64,000 bases of DNA, taken from assembly GCA_021850325.1 (NCBI GenBank), contig JAJZMF010000020.1, forward strand, positions 124,001 through 188,000, in the 5' to 3' direction. A program made the position numbers and the translations under genes. Of this stretch, positions 59,653 to 64,000 are shown piece by piece. Within the stretch, counting starts at the first letter, position 1; every line of letters begins with the position of its first letter. A model generated the notes under the pieces. That model was not told the origin of the DNA, did not search any database, and saw nothing but the letters and a program-made list of their open reading frames with translations. The stretch is from Actinomycetes bacterium (GTDB taxonomy: Bacteria; Actinomycetota; Acidimicrobiia; Acidimicrobiales; Palsa-688).

Positions 59653-59689
59653 ATCGCAGCACGTCGGCCCGACCGCGTCAACCCATTTT
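59653..59689 (-). promoter_or_regulatory. Promoter of the whiB7-like transcript with AT-run
   Basis: On the minus strand AAAAT (59689-59685), 3 nt, TTGACG (59681-59676), a 17-nt spacer and TGCGAT (59658-59653). An AT-rich patch immediately upstream of the -35 is the known feature of WhiB7-activated promoters, which the AT-hook contacts. A start near 59646 gives a 49-nt leader before the upstream ORF. Confidence 0.5.
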
Positions 59690-59722
59690 CGGTCGCTGCC
59701 CGTGGGCCGGGCCGCAGACCGG

Positions 59723-60517
59723 TCACCTCGGCGACCCGGCCGGGCCACCGGGCGTCCCGGCACCGGCCGGCCCACCCCCGGGGGACCGGCGCAGCGCCAG
59801 CAGGGCCTCGGCCAGCTCCCTCGTACCGGCGCCGACGAGGGCGCGGCGCTGCCCCGGCTCCCTCAGCACCAGCTCACGACCCTCGACCTCGTTCAGCACA
59901 GCCCCTGCCTCCCGGCATACGAGCAGTGCCCCCATGTAGTCCCAGGGGGCCAAGGCCGCCGAGCTGCAGTCCACGAACCCGTCGACCATCCCGCAGGACA
60001 GGGCGCAAAGGTCGAGGGCCGAGGCGCCCATGGAGCGGTACTGTGCCCAACCGTAGTGGGACGGGGGCCAGCCATTGAAGGCGACCACGGCCTCCTCCAC
60101 CCGCTTCACCGAGCTCGGCGTGACCGTCTCCCCGTTGCGGGTGGCGCCCTCGCCCCTGACGGCCTCGAAGACGGTGCCGGTGGCCGGGTGCGCCACCAGG
60201 GCGGCCAAAGGGCCTTCCGCGTCGAGGGCGCACAGGCTCACCGCCCACCAGGGGAAGCCCCGGGAGGCGTTGGTGCTCCCGTCGACGGGGTCCACCACGA
60301 CGAGCAGCTCGCGCTCGGGATTGTGCACGCCGGACTCCTCGGAGAACACCCCCAGGCCGGCCTCCGTCAGCACTGCCAGCACGGCCGCGTCCGCCACGGT
60401 GTCATGGGCGTACTGGCCGTCCCCCTTGCCCGTGAGGCCCCACTGGTGGTTGTCCGCCAGGGACGCCACGGCCGCACCCGCTGCAGCCCGCAGCACCGGC
60501 AGGAGGTCGAGCGGCAT
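59723..60517 (-). CDS. Inositol monophosphatase family protein
   Basis: 264 residues from ATG 60517. Metal and phosphate motifs: FSEESG (E of motif 1), DPVDGSTNASRG (motif A) and APWDYMGALLVCREAGA (motif B). Family members hydrolyse inositol monophosphate, histidinol phosphate or fructose bisphosphate with Mg2+. For an actinobacterium that makes phosphatidylinositol mannosides, inositol phosphate is a natural substrate, but histidinol-phosphatase activity is equally possible. Divergent from the 60605 gene, 87 bp apart. The C-terminus is Gly/Pro-rich. Confidence 0.87.
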   Translation of the reverse strand: MPLDLLPVLRAAAGAAVASLADNHQWGLTGKGDGQYAHDTVADAAVLAVLTEAGLGVFSEESGVHNPERELLVVVDPVDGSTNASRGFPWWAVSLCALDAEGPLAALVAHPATGTVFEAVRGEGATRNGETVTPSSVKRVEEAVVAFNGWPPSHYGWAQYRSMGASALDLCALSCGMVDGFVDCSSAALAPWDYMGALLVCREAGAVLNEVEGRELVLREPGQRRALVGAGTRELAEALLALRRSPGGGPAGAGTPGGPAGSPR

Positions 60518-60604
60518 GGGCCACCACCCTCGCGCGTCCGGGCCCGGCGCGCCAGGTGCGCTCTCCGCTCGGGCGATGTCCGCGCCGACCGCTAGCGTGG
60601 TGAC

Positions 60605-61168
60605 GTGGCCGTCATCGATGTCGCCGGGTACGTCGCAGAGCTCAAAGACCACGCCGTTGACCACGGCTTCCACGTCCATGACGAGCGGCATTTCGTGGAG
60701 ACCTACTCCCTGCGCCAGGCCTGGGAGGTGGACCTGCACCCCGAGGAAGCCTGCAACGGCCCCCTCGACCTGCACCTCGCCCTGGAGGTCGACCCCCGTG
60801 TCCTGCTCTCCTTCGAGGACGCCGTGGTGGACCTGCCCGAGGGCACCGACCCTCCCGACGACTTCCACTTCCCGCTCACCTTCACCTGGGCCCTGCCGCC
60901 CCTGCCGAACGGCCCGGACCTGCTGCACCTGGCGATCGACCTGGCGGGTGTGGGAGGAGTGGACTTCCCGGTCGAGGCGTCGGCCATCGACAGCTACCCC
61001 TCGGCCACCGACCCCGCCGAGCGCCGTCTGACGGTGATCGCCCGCCAGAAGGTCTCCCTGGCGCGTGTACTGGCCGGAGAGGAGATGTTGTGCGACATCT
61101 TCGACAAGGCGTTGGCCGTCAGCCAGTACCTGCTGCAGGCAGCGCCGGCCTGGTTGGCCCAGGACTAG
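60605..61168 (+). CDS. Conserved protein of unknown function, cytosolic
   Basis: 187 residues starting at GTG 60605. Beta-rich N-terminal two thirds (FHVHDERHFVETYSLRQAWE, WEVDLHPEEACNGPLDLHLA, FHFPLTFTWALPPLPNGPDL) and a helical C-terminus (EEMLCDIFDKALAVSQYLLQ). The repeated strand pattern with LDLHLALEVDPRVLLSFED looks like a duplicated beta-sandwich. I do not recognise a family; no catalytic motif or signal is visible. Followed by tRNA genes on the opposite strand. Confidence 0.6.
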   Translation: MAVIDVAGYVAELKDHAVDHGFHVHDERHFVETYSLRQAWEVDLHPEEACNGPLDLHLALEVDPRVLLSFEDAVVDLPEGTDPPDDFHFPLTFTWALPPLPNGPDLLHLAIDLAGVGGVDFPVEASAIDSYPSATDPAERRLTVIARQKVSLARVLAGEEMLCDIFDKALAVSQYLLQAAPAWLAQD

Positions 61169-61199
61169 TACGCCGGCCCGGGCCCGAACGCCAGGCCGG

Positions 61200-61272
<73 letters not shown>

Positions 61273-61352
61273 GTGACCCACGGGGGGCGTACGCCGACCC
61301 TAGCTCACACGGGGACCGGGCCCCTGCGGCCAGACAGGGCACGCGCCCAAAG

Positions 61353-61425
61353 CTCCGGGGGAGAGACTCGAACTCTCAACCTAGTGGTTAACAGCCACCC
61401 GCTCTGCCGGTTGAGCTACCCCGGA
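61353..61425 (-). tRNA. tRNA-Asn (anticodon GTT)
   Basis: 73 nt. Acceptor TCCGGGG/CCCCGGA, D-arm with AGCTCAACCGGCAGAGC, anticodon loop CTGTTAA (GUU), T-arm GAGAG-TTCGAGT-CTCTC. CCA is not encoded. It lies between the CAT tRNA and rpoD. Confidence 0.92.
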
Positions 61426-61530
61426 CCGACTCCCCGACACGCTAGCAGTTCCCGGCTGGGAGGACCGCAGCCGCCTCCGGTGCCGCGGCCGGGCCGGCGC
61501 TCTCCGGCCTCTTCACGGCCCCGGGCGACC

Positions 61531-62958
<1,428 letters not shown>

Positions 62959-62978
62959 CGTGCCCCAGAGCCTCCCTC

Positions 62979-64000
62979 TTACGCAGCCGGTCCCGAAGAC
63001 GTGCTGGCGCTCCCCAGTAGCAAGGCTAGCAATTGGGCCTCGGCACCAGCCAGCAGCCCGCTCCCGGAAGCCTCGGTGCCCGCCGAGCGCAAGTGCCCCA
63101 GCGCCATTTGCAGGGCCACGGCGCGCTCCGAGAGAGCCGCCAGTTCCTCCGGGCCGGGCGCCACCTCGGGCGCCGACCGGGCACGGCGGCGCAGACGGTC
63201 CAGCTCTGCCGCGGCCGCCCGGTCCAACAACCGGCGTACCACGTCGTCGGGCTGTTCCACGGGCCCGGCCACCGCCAGGCGGGCGAGCAGGTCGGCCACC
63301 GGCGCGGGTGCCTGCTCGACCGCCTCGTGCAGGGTCATGGACGACGCCAGGCGCTCGAAGGCCTCCTGCCCGAGCTCCGAACGGAACAACCGGGAGTGCA
63401 GGCGCTCAGCGACCAGCTCGGGCTGGTGCACGGCCAGGCGTAGGGCCTCCAGTTCCGGGGGTGGCACGGCCGGGCCGGGCCTGTCCTGTCCGGGCCTGTC
63501 CTGTCCGGGCCTGTCCCGTCTGGGCCTGTCCTGTCCGGGCCTATCCTGCTCCCTCCGGGCCGCGCCCGGCCGGTCCGGGGTGCCACCATGACCTCCTCCC
63601 TCGGCTGGGCGGGCGTCACGGCGACCGGCACCCCGAGCCGGACCGGTGCTCGGAGCGCGGCCCTCTCCGCGAGCCAGCACGTCACGCAACTGGTCGGGCC
63701 CCAGGCGGCACCTGTCGGCCACCTCCATCAGGTACTGGTCGCGCACCAGGCTGTCAGGGTGCTCAGCGATGAGCCCGACCGCCAGCTCCGCCGCTCGGGC
63801 CCGGCCCTCCGGGTTGCGCATGTCGGCCGCGGCGAAGAGCCGCTTCAGGCGGAAGCCAAGGTAGGGGGACGCGTCGCTGACTGCCTGGTGCAGGGCCTCG
63901 GGGCCCTGCTGGGCGAGCTCGGCCGGGTCCATGCCCGGGGGCAGCGTGACCACCGAGATCTCGGCGTCGAACCGGCGCTCCCAGTCGTAGAACTTGTCCG
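62979..64000 (-). CDS. dnaG: DNA primase, C-terminal part (gene continues beyond window)
   Basis: The frame is open to the window edge: before the internal GTG at 63953 the codons read [14 protein letters not shown], so only the last 340 or so residues are visible. They include the end of the TOPRIM region ([20 protein letters not shown]), a helical domain with [20 protein letters not shown], the Asp/Arg/Pro/Gly repeat linker, and the C-terminal helicase-binding domain ([20 protein letters not shown]). DnaG lays RNA primers for DNA replication. It precedes rpoD by 20 nt. Confidence 0.9.
   Translation of the reverse strand, partial: DKFYDWERRFDAEISVVTLPPGMDPAELAQQGPEALHQAVSDASPYLGFRLKRLFAAADMRNPEGRARAAELAVGLIAEHPDSLVRDQYLMEVADRCRLGPDQLRDVLARGEGRAPSTGPARGAGRRDARPAEGGGHGGTPDRPGAARREQDRPGQDRPRRDRPGQDRPGQDRPGPAVPPPELEALRLAVHQPELVAERLHSRLFRSELGQEAFERLASSMTLHEAVEQAPAPVADLLARLAVAGPVEQPDDVVRRLLDRAAAAELDRLRRRARSAPEVAPGPEELAALSERAVALQMALGHLRSAGTEASGSGLLAGAEAQLLALLLGSASTSSGPAA
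63475..63549 (-). repeat. 15-bp in-frame repeats in dnaG (QDRPG linker)
   Basis: About five copies of a 15-bp unit (CCTGTCCTGTCCGGG on the + strand) with a few substitutions. In the dnaG frame they encode [25 protein letters not shown], a charged Pro-rich linker before the helicase-binding domain. Confidence 0.9.

Noticed and set aside
63475-63549. Possible CRISPR-like array
   Set aside because: The repeats are contiguous 15-bp units without spacers and stay in the dnaG frame.

Overview
The window is very GC-rich and looks like a chromosomal segment of an actinomycete-type bacterium. Supporting genes are Lsr2, a WhiB-family regulator, a DUF3817 protein, a TIGR03085 (mycothiol-type DinB) protein, a PimB-like mannosyltransferase, class II ribonucleotide reductase NrdJ, and many GTG starts with GTGA/ATGA stop-start overlaps. 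Several hypotheticals and a lipoprotein with GYWL/FGDA repeats suggest the class Acidimicrobiia, but that is inference. Nearly everything is housekeeping or metabolic. I see no phage, IS element or CRISPR array.

Layout. 1-3.2 kb: the end of an MscS channel, dihydroxyacetone-kinase subunits DhaK/DhaL, and a convergent FbaB/LsrF-type aldolase. 3.6-10.7 kb: a CelD/BcsL acetyltransferase, a PIN-PhoH ATPase with an extra insert, a MarR-methyltransferase-MFS operon and a repeat lipoprotein. 10.7-16 kb: two cation-diffusion-type transporters, a rhodanese-persulfide dioxygenase behind a CsoR/CstR-like palindrome, a secreted lipase, and a cytosine deaminase resembling the yeast enzyme. 16-23 kb: acyl-ACP desaturase, a duplicated cysteine/tryptophan domain of unknown function, a CFA-type methyltransferase, a PAS-GGDEF protein and a secreted beta-propeller protein. 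23.2-27.5 kb: nrdJ, interrupted by a 381-residue intein exactly at the catalytic cysteine and preceded by a promoter with two NrdR-like boxes four helical turns apart.

27.6-35.3 kb: single genes (TIGR03085, secreted protein, ACT-domain protein, aminotransferase, ROK kinase, SpoU methyltransferase, SRPBCC protein, GT4 transferase, small Cys protein). 35.4-40.6 kb: a two-component system diverging from a flavin redox operon (haem/FAD reductase, FMN-binding protein, ApbE flavin transferase). 40.6-45.1 kb: DEAD-box helicase, MFS exporter and a MarR-MarR fusion regulator, with codon usage unlike the flanks. 45.1-54.6 kb: galactokinase, an AsnC effector domain, DMT transporter, TrpD, FGGY kinase, CtaG, S9 peptidase and small membrane proteins. 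55-64 kb: pntAA-pntAB-pntB, lsr2, three tRNAs, the WhiB7-like gene, IMPase, rpoD and the 3' part of dnaG.

The most interesting element is the leader of the WhiB7/WblC-like gene (59297-59700). It has an AT-run next to a -35 box, a 66-codon upstream ORF with a strong ribosome-binding site, a perfect terminator with a U tract, and an alternative 9-bp pairing that would break the terminator. This is the architecture of a translation-sensing antibiotic-response attenuator.
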